Positions 1-8,486 of a stretch of 23,441 nt of DNA are shown here, in pieces. The translations under genes were made by a program, and so were the position numbers. How positions within the stretch are numbered: the stretch's first letter is position 1; the number at the start of each line of letters is the position of its first letter. The stretch covers positions 1 to 23,441 of the forward strand of contig LRSR01001175.1 of NCBI GenBank assembly GCA_001579985.1, in the 5' to 3' direction. Source of the stretch: Hypsibius dujardini (lineage: Eukaryota > Tardigrada > Eutardigrada > Parachela > Hypsibiidae). The notes beneath the pieces are model-generated. The model was not told the DNA's origin and ran no database searches. It saw only the letters and a list, made by a program, of their open reading frames with translations.

Positions 1-2329
1 CTCTGTGACTTTTTCTTTCTATTTTCATCTGTCCCAGAAGAGAAGTATAACCTTTTCTGCCGACATTTCCTTTTGTCATATCCCTCGATCTTCGCTGTCA
101 TAATTTTTTTCTTATGTAAACGCGACATTAAATTATTATGTCTTCCTCCCTCCCCCGCCAACCCTCACTTCCGTTTCGCTCTCTACCGCCGCCACCGCCA
201 CATGTCGACCACACACACACATACGCACGGGAGCGGTTTAAATCCCAGTTAATCCGACCACCCCTCGCGCTCGATTCGGACGATTTAATAAAACCGCTCC
301 AATACGGCTCATTTCGTCTCAAGGGAAAAAAGCGAACGCTATCTCTCGCCGCGCGCGCGCTGGCGGGGATAGAAAAACGGACTCACGATCAAAGAGAAAG
401 AGAGCCCGCCGTTTTTGTCAGTGTGTGTGTGTGTGTAAGTGTGTGTGTGTGAGCGCGACTCTCCTAAACGACCGCGTTTTATAGGGAGAAACTCGATTGG
501 CAGTTGCGAGCGGTCATGAAACCAGATCACAGACCAACCAAGCTTCCCATCAAATCTGCGGGATGGACGGTTAAATCATTTTTTCCAGAATTACAATGTT
601 TAAAAAACTACCGCATCGTAAAATAAATCAATTGGTAAAAAGTTATAGCTCCCGAAGGCGCCTTATCAGAGATCATCCTGTGATTTCAAATGTGAGAAAG
701 ACAAATGTCCAAACGTCTTTTCAACTTCTTGCAAAAGGAATAGAAGTGGAGTCGACGTTTCTTTCGCCAAAATTTACAACATGATTTTTGGCCCAATTTA
801 TTACATTGAATTGCACAGGTACTGCAGTTTGGATTACATCGAATTGTGCCATTTAATCTCTACCATTGAATTTCTGGCCATTCTCACTGCTGATCCATTT
901 CCCGTGTATGACTCAAAATAGCGCAGAAAGTGGTATTTTTTAAGTTACCCTCCAAACGAATTTGTATTTGCTTACTGCGCAATTGAAGTCACAAAGTTAT
1001 CGAAATCAAATGAACTAAAAATGTAATAGCTGCTCTTTGAATTAGGCCACGCTCTATATATATGTGTGAGTAGAAATACGTTTTAAGATTTAAGATAAGA
1101 TTTCATCATTTTGCCATGCATGGTGATCGGTCACTTTTAAGTTGAGGGGTCCATCGAACGGGCCTCCGAACAAGTTTCTTTTTTGACGGACATTTAAACA
1201 TTTAAATTCCTATTCCATAGATGATGCGTACGTGCATAGCAGTGAACACTTTCATATAATACATAAACATGATACACGTATGGTACTAATCTATCTAGTA
1301 CGGATTAAGCTGCAGAGTGATCATACCTGTAGTGTCCTAATAACGGGGATGTGTGGGTGCCACGAAGTTTCCAGCTATGGATCACCCCGCCCCGTAAGCA
1401 GTTAAAGTGCCGGGAAAACAAATCGTATATTCAGACCAGATCAAATGTCACGAACACTTCGGGGCAGAGGGGTGGGATGGAGGGCCTTCAGACACTCAAA
1501 AAACGAACTTTCACGCGGAACCCGCGAGCGCATGTGTCATCACGTCCATGGGAGAGGATAAAGCAGGCACTCAAATTGAGAAATAAATGAGTACGCTCTC
1601 CACCACCACACCACTAACACAGCGCAGTAGCAGCTTTGGGAGTAAGTACAAAAATGTCCTTTGGGCGCTCTATCGAGAGGCTTCACCCTTCATCTATGGG
1701 GGATGGGTGGGGGGAGGCGGAATTGTATATGGATGGATGGGTGTGGATGAGAGAAAGTGCGTTTGGGAATCACGCGCGTAAGCCGGATGATTCCGAGGCT
1801 CGTAGTGCGCATCGAGGCCCTCCTTCCTCGAGTAGTAGTAGAGGGATTGCTATAGCTATGCGTACCACAGACATCGTAGCGTAGACAAGTCGTCGTCGAG
1901 TAACGCTGGAGCTGGGGAGAGACCGGATGTTTATTCCAGTCACGACTTTTTCCCTTGATCACATCTAGCAGTATCCTGCAGGAGTAGCAGGCATTAAGGC
2001 ACAGACAGCCGGGACGTACGGCCCTAGCAGTTTTTGGGGAAGACACAGACACCACAATAGACGGACAGATAGACCAGGGGGGGGGGAAGAGCGAGGGTGG
2101 CATTAGGCGGGCGGGAAGACAGGATTCTTTTTACATTCTAAGGATGAGTAATTGGGTGAGCCATTACAGTAATTTAATTTGTGAGCTTTCTGTCAGGATA
2201 AAGTACAGTGCAATGTGTGTGTGTTAGGGGGATGGGATGGAGGGAAGGCCGGGCTTTTATTGATTATTTCCCCTTCCGGCTACACGCGTTTGTTCTTCCT
2301 CCTTGTATCACACACACAAACACACAAAC
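1..2329. other. Intergenic stretch, no supported gene
   Basis: I see no convincing coding exon in this 2.3 kb. Open frames of up to about 137 codons occur on both strands, but they have low-complexity or Ser/Arg/Pro-rich translations, no recognisable domain, and no matching splice signals. The first 460 bases are GC-richer and carry dinucleotide tracts; the rest is mixed sequence with a G10 run at 2077-2086. It could hold the promoter and 5' UTR of the downstream small secreted protein gene, since a CA-rich tract runs right up to its start codon. Confidence 0.5.
420..451. repeat. GT dinucleotide microsatellite
   Basis: A (GT)n tract interrupted once by AA lies here. A GC-dinucleotide tract (about 350-361) and a short CA tract (about 211-223) lie close upstream. 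These are simple-sequence repeats, and they explain the low-complexity open frames on both strands of this region. Confidence 0.85.
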
Positions 2330-2623
2330 ATGGTATGCTATATAGTAGTCTTGAGTTCGCTGTGTAGTACATGCCATGGCAAGTTTCGGTGTCTGGTGTC
2401 AACCAACGAGTGTGTGGAGTACTTCCGATGTGATCGAGGGCACGAGGAATGTTTGCTGGAATATATGCTCCCATTGAAAGGAGGGAGCACAGTTGAAGAG
2501 CAGCTCCACTGTTACTTTTGTGGGTAAGGCACAGCGAGCGAGTCGTTGGCTGTTGTAAATTCGCTCTTGCTTAATCATAGGACTTGTAATGGCTGTGGTT
2601 GTACAGCTCTGCCCGTCTGCTAA
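2330..2623 (+). CDS. Small secreted cysteine-rich protein, two exons
   Basis: Exon 1 is 2330-2523, the intron is 2524-2580 (57 bp, donor GTAAGG, acceptor TCATAG) and exon 2 is 2581-2623 with stop TAA. The join keeps frame (phase 2) and gives 78 residues. The first 17 or so (MVCYIVVLSSLCSTCHG) look like a signal peptide. The mature part would hold ten cysteines, at residues 21, 28, 34, 41, 61, 64, 67, 70, 72 and 78, an even number that fits five disulfides. The last four spacings are tight (CGTCNGCGC). Reading exon 1 alone into the intron gives an early TAA, but the second exon continues the Cys pattern at once, which is why I favour splicing. I do not recognise the family. By analogy with other disulfide-rich secreted peptides it could be a hormone, antimicrobial or extracellular binding protein; this is inference. 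No canonical TATA box was seen. The start is the ATG that puts the hydrophobic segment at the N-terminus. Confidence 0.55.
2524..2580 (+). other. Predicted 57-bp intron of the cysteine-rich gene
   Basis: It starts with GTAAGG and ends with TTAATCATAG. It interrupts a glycine codon after its second base. Without removal the reading frame ends at TAA, 2525-2527; with removal it gains 13 more codons containing four cysteines. Confidence 0.55.
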
Positions 2624-2830
2624 TAGCGGGTTGACCGCTGGGCCAACCAGGCTGCTTTGCCCTTGCTCTGGCTCTAAAATGGCTTGGAGGATTTGAGCTT
2701 TTTACTTGTTAATGCTCGCCCTCCCCCTCCCCCGCAGAATCGAGGAAGTGGACAAATGTTTTTTTGCCACACCCTCCAGCTGACTTGCCACCCCTTCCAA
2801 ACCGACCTCTATCTGCTTAGACTACATTCT

Positions 2831-2968
2831 CAATGTTGACCAATATCCTCAAGCTCGATAAAACACGGACTGATTTTATAAGAATCATTACTGTTTCCTT
2901 ATCGCAAATAAATTTCAAACCCTAAATAATGGGCATTACCCGAGGGAGTGCCGAGTGAAAAGCCAAAC
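2831..2968 (+). repeat. Diverged duplicated segment, copy 1
   Basis: This segment aligns by eye with 3096-3232, roughly 70 percent identical over about 130 bases, with shared blocks such as AAACCCTAAATA and GAATC(A/C)TT. It is an old direct duplication or two decayed copies of an interspersed repeat. A C10 run follows it. Confidence 0.55.
2907..2912 (+). promoter_or_regulatory. Possible AATAAA polyadenylation signal
   Basis: A canonical AATAAA hexamer lies about 285 bases after the stop of the cysteine-rich gene. It is a reasonable 3' end candidate, but it sits inside one copy of a decayed duplicated segment, so chance is possible. Confidence 0.25.
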
Positions 2969-3095
2969 TATATTAATATTTTGGTCGAGAGCAAAACTAT
3001 CCCCCCCCCCGCCCCGCAGAGGTATCCCCGAGCAAAGGTTTAGGCTACAGGTCGTTCTCCCTTTCCATTTTTTTCTCCTCCCCTTTTCTATTTTC

Positions 3096-3232
3096 CATTG
3101 TTGAATAATGTCCTGTAACTAATAAAATGCGGATTAATTATTTTAGAATCCTTGTCGCTTCCTCATCACAAACAAACTGCAAACCCTAAATATTGGACAT
3201 CGTACAAACAGATGCGGCTGAAAAACCAAAAC
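3096..3232 (+). repeat. Diverged duplicated segment, copy 2
   Basis: Second copy of the segment at 2831-2968, same orientation. The strongest shared part runs from the GGATTAAT/GGACTGAT block to the AAACCCTAAAT block and on to a shared AAAACCAAA-like end. There are no long open frames, so this looks like non-coding repeat remnant. Confidence 0.55.
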
Positions 3233-3588
3233 TTCCCCTTTTATCTTCACTACCATGATTATGGCCACACCCTTTGTTCGACCAAATCTCGGGGTTTTTA
3301 CATGAAAAGTTTGAGGAGGAATTAGGCTTTCCAAAATAATTAAATTTTCAATGATAACTCAAAGGGACCTTGATTAGCACTCGTAAAAGCAACAGGGAAA
3401 AAAAAGGGAAAGAGCAGGGAAAGGGGACTTAAAGCCTGAGCCACCTCAATTCACCACTGCCCCCCCCCCGCCCGTGTGGGTGTGGTTGTACTTTTCGTAA
3501 TACCGTACATGTATAACCTTAACAAATTGCCTATCTTATTTTTTTGCATACTTAGATTTGGGCAGTTGGGCAGTTCCAGAGTTGGTCG

Positions 3589-3630
3589 AATTTCGCATTG
3601 GCGTCTGCCTGACTTCATGGGCTCTTCGTT
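3589..3630 (-). repeat. Terminal direct repeat a, left copy (42 bp)
   Basis: This is identical over 42 bp to 8487-8528 and in the same orientation. It is the outermost shared sequence at the low-coordinate end, which is the 3' end of the element. It abuts repeat b directly at 3631. Confidence 0.85.
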
Positions 3631-3757
3631 ATAACACTTCCGGGTCTCTTGGCACTTATTCGAACACGAGAACCCATTTCAGGGGGAGTAAAGGTTTTAT
3701 TCCTTTTGGCATTGAGAACGCCGAAGGGGAACACGGTCGTCGAAGACGGCCAAAACC
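3631..3757 (-). repeat. Split direct repeat b, outer copy (B2)
   Basis: A 127-bp sequence identical to 4153-4279. In Ngaro/PAT nomenclature it would be B2, the outer 3' repeat, with B1 lying just after the recombinase ORF. Confidence 0.85.
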
Positions 3758-3852
3758 AATAGAAGAAAAAAAAAATTGTTAGAACTGTTTGTTGCTGAGA
3801 AGGAACTGACATCTCTAAAGGTGGCAGACCTTGCCTTATATACTTCCAAAAT
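3758..3852 (-). repeat. Split direct repeat c, inner copy (A2)
   Basis: It matches 8376-8483 at the 5' end of the element. The core 3775-3852 (78 bp) has one mismatch (TATATAC against TAAATAC), and the A-run ahead of it differs in length. In Ngaro/PAT terms this would be A2. Confidence 0.85.
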
Positions 3853-4152
3853 ACGGAGAGGTATGGAAATTGAATCTAGAGAGGGAGAGACAGTTTTGCG
3901 CCCAATCCGATCGCTGGGTTAACCCGTCGTAAAGATTAACTGGAGGGAGACTAAGCAGGCGAGTTGAGAGTTGTAGGTTGGGCTTTCCAGATGAGAGGGA
4001 GAAACTGGCCGCTGGGCGAACTTGTCGAGTGGGCTATATTTCACACACTGGACAAACTTGTCGTGTGGGCAATTTCGAGGCAGCCCGCCAAAGTCAGCTC
4101 ACCAGAGAAAGTCCGCCGTGTTATAACCAGATTTATGAGATAAATCTTCCCC
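3853..4152 (-). other. Unique 300-bp spacer between inner repeats of the retrotransposon
   Basis: This lies between c and b', where described split-repeat elements usually have the two internal repeats close together. It carries no ORF of note. It contains an internal imperfect 19-bp duplication (4016-4034 and 4052-4070, sharing the core AACTTGTCG). It is presumably 3' non-coding sequence of the element. Confidence 0.6.
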
Positions 4153-4279
4153 ATAACACTTCCGGGTCTCTTGGCACTTATTCGAACACGAGAACCCATT
4201 TCAGGGGGAGTAAAGGTTTTATTCCTTTTGGCATTGAGAACGCCGAAGGGGAACACGGTCGTCGAAGACGGCCAAAACC
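4153..4279 (-). repeat. Split direct repeat b', internal copy (B1)
   Basis: Identical over 127 bp to 3631-3757. It begins 30 bases beyond the end of the tyrosine recombinase ORF, on its 3' side. Confidence 0.85.
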
Positions 4280-4308
4280 GCCAAACACCCAAGAAACAAA
4301 AGGGCGGG

Positions 4309-5235
4309 TTAGAGGCGGAAGGCGCGCGCGGCGTAAGACATTCGAGCAGCAAAATCAGACCGTAGTTCAAAATCTCTCTGAATGTATTTCTCAAAGCACG
4401 AGCTCCGCCAGTGTCCCTGCGCTTTGATCGCGTCAACAGGAACGCCGGCAGTGGATGCAAATGTTGCTCCGCCGCGGCGGAACGAATGAATCGAGAACTG
4501 TGTCTGATCATAACCAGCCAGTTTCAAGATATGACGTAACATGCCTGTAAATTCATCCGGACAGAGAGGACGAGAACTCGTATTAGTTTTTAGTGACAAC
4601 AAGGGCTGATGCGCTTTTAAGGATAACGATTTTTGCAGTTTTTCCACAGCCCTCACCGGGCAAAACACGCTTCCGTTAATACGCGATAGCGGAATATTAA
4701 GCGTAACACCCTTATAGCGAGCCGTTTTGATAACGCGTATCAGTAAAATTAAACCACCCGCGGTAGCTTTAACATCACCGGCACGTAAGTAGCTGGAAAA
4801 AGATTTCGAATGAAAAACATTTGAGCGACGAAGGAGGGTGAAGAACAGAATTAGACACGCGGTCCAGAAAGGCTGTCGGTGTGCGATTGGAAGTTTGTAA
4901 AGGTGCAAGTAAACTGCACCCAGGTGTTCCAGTGTGAGTGGTTCTTTGCGTAGAGGGAACTCCAGGGAATTTCGTTTGACGGCTGAGAGGGCACGAGAAA
5001 TGGTGAAGTGTGTCAAGTCGGGTGCCGGTAAGCCTGAGGCATGATGGAGACTTGCTAAGCTGGCGATGTAGTTGGTGACTGTAGAGTACTCAAGTTTCCG
5101 TTGTATTGCGAGGTGTGTGATATAGAGACAAATAGTGCTGCACGACGCGGGAACGGAGACCAAGCCATGCTCGCGGCAAAAAATGCTGTACCGTTTCCAT
5201 TGGGACTCTCTAGTGTGTTTTGTAGCGGGGGCCAT
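4309..5235 (-). CDS. Tyrosine recombinase (DIRS-type integrase)
   Basis: A 308-residue site-specific recombinase that would integrate the circular cDNA of the element by strand exchange with a covalent tyrosine intermediate. The family catalytic set is visible: Arg136/137 in LLRRSN, His250 and Arg253 in HSFRRGG, His275 in GHW and the nucleophile Tyr284 in EKYIQR. The N-terminal 100 or so residues (RESQWKRY onward) resemble the SAM-like core-binding half of these enzymes. The start chosen is the ATG of MAPATKH; the open frame extends 22 codons further upstream (to 5301) but only inside the RT frame. It overlaps the end of the RT ORF by 26 bases in the +1 frame. The length is typical and no break was seen. 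Confidence 0.9.
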   Translation of the reverse strand: MAPATKHTRESQWKRYSIFCREHGLVSVPASCSTICLYITHLAIQRKLEYSTVTNYIASLASLHHASGLPAPDLTHFTISRALSAVKRNSLEFPLRKEPLTLEHLGAVYLHLYKLPIAHRQPFWTACLILFFTLLRRSNVFHSKSFSSYLRAGDVKATAGGLILLIRVIKTARYKGVTLNIPLSRINGSVFCPVRAVEKLQKSLSLKAHQPLLSLKTNTSSRPLCPDEFTGMLRHILKLAGYDQTQFSIHSFRRGGATFASTAGVPVDAIKAQGHWRSSCFEKYIQRDFELRSDFAARMSYAARAFRL

Positions 5236-7225
5236 TGATGATTGCTGCAGCACAACGAGCTGCTTTTCCAAGATCTTCCGTTTTGAGACTAGAAAAATCA
5301 AAAACAGGTAGCGACTCGCGCAGAGAGAAATAAGGAAGAACAGACAAGAAGGCTTTTTCGTAGGCTGCAGATTCTGGTAACCGACTCAGTGCATCCGGCG
5401 CAATATTATTCACCCCCGGGACGTGACGTGCGGTCACTCTAAAGTTGTATGTCACAGATAAACAAAATACTTCTTTGAGCCACAGCAACGCGTCTGAATT
5501 TTTTGTTGTCCCGCGGCAGACATAAGAAACAGTAGCTGTGTTATCTGATTCAATCACCACAGATTTCCCCTCCAATAGTGGCGCCCAACAAATCAGAGGA
5601 AGACAAACAGCAATTAATTCCAGGAAGTTTATGTTCTTCACAAGCGAAGCCGCCAGGGGCGGGCAAGTTACCCAGTGCTTCTTAAATATTTGACTACAAT
5701 CCCGGTGTGGCTTTGTGTCTTGGGACCATCCACCAGCCAGCCAGCGGTCACCACAAACAGCGCCGAATCCCATGAAAGACGCGTCGGTTCGTATTATAAC
5801 TTCTTCTCGGTATACTCCAAAGTCGGCTGGGCAAAGACCATTCATTATCCCTGCAAATTGGGACCACCAGGCTAATTCTTCTCGAATTAGTTTGGTGATT
5901 CGGCAGAGATGAGTCGGGCGTTGGAGCTTGTTCACTTCGTCAATTAACACCCGGGTGAAAGTGCGTGCACCATAAATGGCTCGCGACGCAAAACACATGT
6001 GACCAACAAGTATCTGCAGTTCCTTCTTAGTTATTTTTCTCTTGCCCGCGGCCGAATCGGCGAGTGTCTTTAATAAAATCAATTTGTCATTTGGTAGCTC
6101 TACGCGGAGCCTTGCAGAGTCGATAATTAATCCCAGGAATTTGATTCTCTGGGACGGACCACACAATTTATCCCAGTTTATTGCGAAGCCAAGACTAATC
6201 AACAGTTCGATTAGCCGCTGCTGCGCGGCGGCGCATTCTTTCATTGTTTTTGCAATTAAAAGAAAATCGTCTAAATAGGAAACTAGACAAATCCCTTCAC
6301 GACGCATACGTCTGGCAACAGCGGTGGAAATTCGGTTAAAAATGGAAGGGGCGCAAGATAATCCAAAACACAAAAAATTATCGACGTACATTTTTGAGTT
6401 AATATCGCCATTAAAACGCCACCGAAAGCCCTGCAGAGTACGGTGCGGAGGGTACACTGGAACCCACCGGTATGCTGACTGAATATCAACAGTGGCGTAA
6501 TAGCAGTCGGGGCTGCTTTGACGGAGCGCGTCGTCAACGGACTCGAAAGAAAATTTGTGTTTACTGATATGCATGTTCAGTGAATCCTCAAACGGTCTGC
6601 TACAATCAGTGATTGGTCTGGGGGTTGTGGAGTTCTTTTTTGCGACTGCACCTATGGCGTGAATGCGATGCGGCTTAAAATTAACTTCAGAAAAACGGCC
6701 CATGTCAATTTCAGAACGAAAAAGTTTATCGAGATGCGGCTTAACATTGTCAGAAAGTGCGCTTTCGTAATTTTCACAATCAGCTGAGCTAAGAGATTCC
6801 CCCGCCGAATCTAAAATACGAAACCCGGAAGCAATACCAGTAAGAATAAAGTCGGCATCGAAATCATCAAAAAGTATGTCCCTCCACCTGGCTAGTTTGC
6901 GAGTCAACGAAGAACGTACAATTAAATCAGAATCAACAATGAGTGCGTCACACAAAGAGTACAAAGAGTCGCCCATTGAGTGAGTGGTGATATTGGGGGG
7001 AGAGTGTAGACGGGTAAAATCGGGCGTGGTATTTTCAATTTTCACAGGCCCGGCAAGTCGGGAGTCAGTAGGGGTACAGGCAGAGGAACTGCAATCAAGA
7101 GAACAAAGCGTGTTTTCATAGTATCCAGACATCACAGCACAGTCACCCAAAAGGCACTTCGAAGAAAGGCAAGCGGCTTCTTGTATTACCTCACGAGATG
7201 ATTCAGTTATGGCGGCCTTGACCAT
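5210..7225 (-). CDS. Reverse transcriptase / RNase H polyprotein of DIRS-type element
   Basis: A 671-residue protein if started at MVKAAI (7225); the open frame reaches 7507 inside the Gag gene. RT motifs in order: PRPITDCSRP, the DIQSAYR catalytic Asp block, GLSCAPSIFN, the YLDD catalytic box at residues 317-320 and FLGLIID. RNase H follows, with acidic residues Asp481 (RTDAS), Glu536 (FLELIAV), Asp561 (ESDNTA) and Asp611 (APDALSR). It copies element RNA to DNA and removes the RNA strand. There is no aspartic protease motif and no DDE integrase, as expected for DIRS elements. The first 120 or so residues are Ser/Ala-rich with no recognised fold. The gene overlaps Gag by 23 bases and the recombinase by 26 bases, which suggests coupled translation. 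No stops or frameshifts are present. Confidence 0.92.
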   Translation of the reverse strand: MVKAAITESSREVIQEAACLSSKCLLGDCAVMSGYYENTLCSLDCSSSACTPTDSRLAGPVKIENTTPDFTRLHSPPNITTHSMGDSLYSLCDALIVDSDLIVRSSLTRKLARWRDILFDDFDADFILTGIASGFRILDSAGESLSSADCENYESALSDNVKPHLDKLFRSEIDMGRFSEVNFKPHRIHAIGAVAKKNSTTPRPITDCSRPFEDSLNMHISKHKFSFESVDDALRQSSPDCYYATVDIQSAYRWVPVYPPHRTLQGFRWRFNGDINSKMYVDNFLCFGLSCAPSIFNRISTAVARRMRREGICLVSYLDDFLLIAKTMKECAAAQQRLIELLISLGFAINWDKLCGPSQRIKFLGLIIDSARLRVELPNDKLILLKTLADSAAGKRKITKKELQILVGHMCFASRAIYGARTFTRVLIDEVNKLQRPTHLCRITKLIREELAWWSQFAGIMNGLCPADFGVYREEVIIRTDASFMGFGAVCGDRWLAGGWSQDTKPHRDCSQIFKKHWVTCPPLAASLVKNINFLELIAVCLPLICWAPLLEGKSVVIESDNTATVSYVCRGTTKNSDALLWLKEVFCLSVTYNFRVTARHVPGVNNIAPDALSRLPESAAYEKAFLSVLPYFSLRESLPVFDFSSLKTEDLGKAARCAAAIINGPRYKTH

Positions 7226-8330
7226 TGTTCGAGCTGCACTGGTTGGCACAGGCGCGATGCGGGCCGCCACATCGAGCGCAGACATGTTGATAAGTGCATC
7301 GCGGTGGCCCGTTGCAGGCGGTGGCATTGTTGAAGCGAAAGCAGACTCGCGGCTGCTCATCTCGACGTTGCTGCGTTGGCGATCCGCCCTGCGGCTGGTA
7401 GTTTCCATTTCCAAAATTACGAAAACGGCCGTACGGGCTTCCCTGGTGGCGCGCGGTCTGACGAGTCTGGGAGTGAAAATGCCGATCGGACAGCGTGCGG
7501 CGTGCATCGTTGTCTAGAAGAGATGACTTGTCAAATGACACGCGGCGGCGAAAATCTTCGTCGAAGCGCATAACGGCAGCGGCCGAATAGTCACACAACT
7601 TGTACATTAAAAATTCCAGATACTCTGAGTATTCCGACAATACCTCCACATGGTCTTTGCTCGAACTCAATCGGTGAACTAGTCTCATACTTTCCGCCAG
7701 GAATTCATTCACAGAGATGTCTTGCGGACCTGGAGAACGACTGCTATTCGAGGACCCTGCGCGAGGGCTTATGAATGAGTGCGGCTGCGGCAAATCTCTC
7801 GCGGTTTTGGGAAGATCCATCAAACTATCGGAGAACTCATTTTCAGAGTCAGACTCACCGGCAAATGAGTTGGTGCGTGGGCGCGTAGTGGTGTGTGAAG
7901 GGCGTGTAGGCGGGTGAGTAGTGGAATGGTCCAACATAACGATGGATGGGGAGCGGGGACGAGTGGGCTGGCTGGCAGAAGGCGACTTGATGTGGCGCTT
8001 CAGGTTCAATGCGTCTTTCACCAAAAGGCCCATACTGTCGATGACGTCTGGAGTGAGAAGGTCCAAGTCGGCCGCACATGTGAAGTTTTGTTCGGTCAGT
8101 TTCTCGATGGTGGAGGTGGCCAGTCGGAGCTCAGCACACAGGTCGTCAAGGGTGTCGGCTGGAGGAATGGTGGACTCCTTCTCCGGGTTTTCCGCGAGGT
8201 CATCGTAGAGGATAGTTATGAGCTCCGCTTGCAATTTGGTGGAGTAACCTTTTAATCCCCGGGACTTACAAAGGTCCTTCAGCTGCTTGACATTCATGGC
8301 CTTGAGGTCGTCGTGCGAGATAAACGACAT
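7203..8330 (-). CDS. Gag-like protein with SAP domain and CCCH zinc motif
   Basis: A 375-residue protein, first ORF of the retrotransposon. Residues about 5-45 (HDDLKAMNVKQLKDLCKSRG...) fit a SAP motif: a helix, a Leu-rich segment, the RGL-x-GYSTKLQAEL turn and a second helix. SAP domains in other proteins bind AT-rich or scaffold DNA. The middle third is Ser/Pro/Thr-rich. The end (residues about 330-365) carries C-x8-C-x5-C-x3-H followed by CARC and further Cys/His, a CCCH-like finger instead of the retroviral CCHC knuckle. It probably packages element RNA. The start is the ATG ahead of the SAP domain; the frame is open 62 codons further upstream, but that part is Phe/Ser-rich and lies in the terminal repeats and A-run. 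Confidence 0.85.
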   Translation of the reverse strand: MSFISHDDLKAMNVKQLKDLCKSRGLKGYSTKLQAELITILYDDLAENPEKESTIPPADTLDDLCAELRLATSTIEKLTEQNFTCAADLDLLTPDVIDSMGLLVKDALNLKRHIKSPSASQPTRPRSPSIVMLDHSTTHPPTRPSHTTTRPRTNSFAGESDSENEFSDSLMDLPKTARDLPQPHSFISPRAGSSNSSRSPGPQDISVNEFLAESMRLVHRLSSSKDHVEVLSEYSEYLEFLMYKLCDYSAAAVMRFDEDFRRRVSFDKSSLLDNDARRTLSDRHFHSQTRQTARHQGSPYGRFRNFGNGNYQPQGGSPTQQRRDEQPRVCFRFNNATACNGPPRCTYQHVCARCGGPHRACANQCSSNNGQGRHN

Positions 8331-8375
8331 GTTGATGCTGATGAGGTGCGTTGAAAATAGGGAAAAAAGGGGAAA

Positions 8376-8483
8376 AATAGAAGAAAAAGGAAAAAAAAAA
8401 AAAAAATTGTTAGAACTGTTTGTTGCTGAGAAGGAACTGACATCTCTAAAGGTGGCAGACCTTGCCTTAAATACTTCCAAAAT
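8376..8483 (-). repeat. Split direct repeat c', 5' copy (A1)
   Basis: Matches 3758-3852 with one substitution in the core 8406-8483 and a longer A-run. It is the 5' repeat ahead of Gag and probably part of the leader or promoter of the element. Confidence 0.85.
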
Positions 8484-8486
8484 CCA

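Larger units (their letters stand above)
2624..3588. other. Spacer between small secreted gene and retrotransposon
   Basis: Apart from the two decayed repeat copies, this stretch shows only homopolymer runs (C10 near 3001 and C9 near 3461) and AT-rich sequence. No supported gene was seen. Confidence 0.5.

Noticed and set aside
138-452. 104-codon open frame on the plus strand
   Set aside because: It runs through CA, GC and GT microsatellites and has a low-complexity translation ending in a Val/Cys repeat; no domain.
1690-2103. 137-codon open frame on the minus strand
   Set aside because: Translation is Ser/Pro/Arg-rich with no domain, no splice context and no similarity that I recognise; likely chance.
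4041-4511. 156-codon open frame on the minus strand overlapping the recombinase end and repeat b'
   Set aside because: It is out of frame with the recombinase and passes through a non-coding repeat; the same peptide piece arises from the other b copy simply because the repeats are identical.
7209-8255. Several plus-strand open frames opposite Gag
   Set aside because: Shadows of the minus-strand Gag gene without any independent domain.
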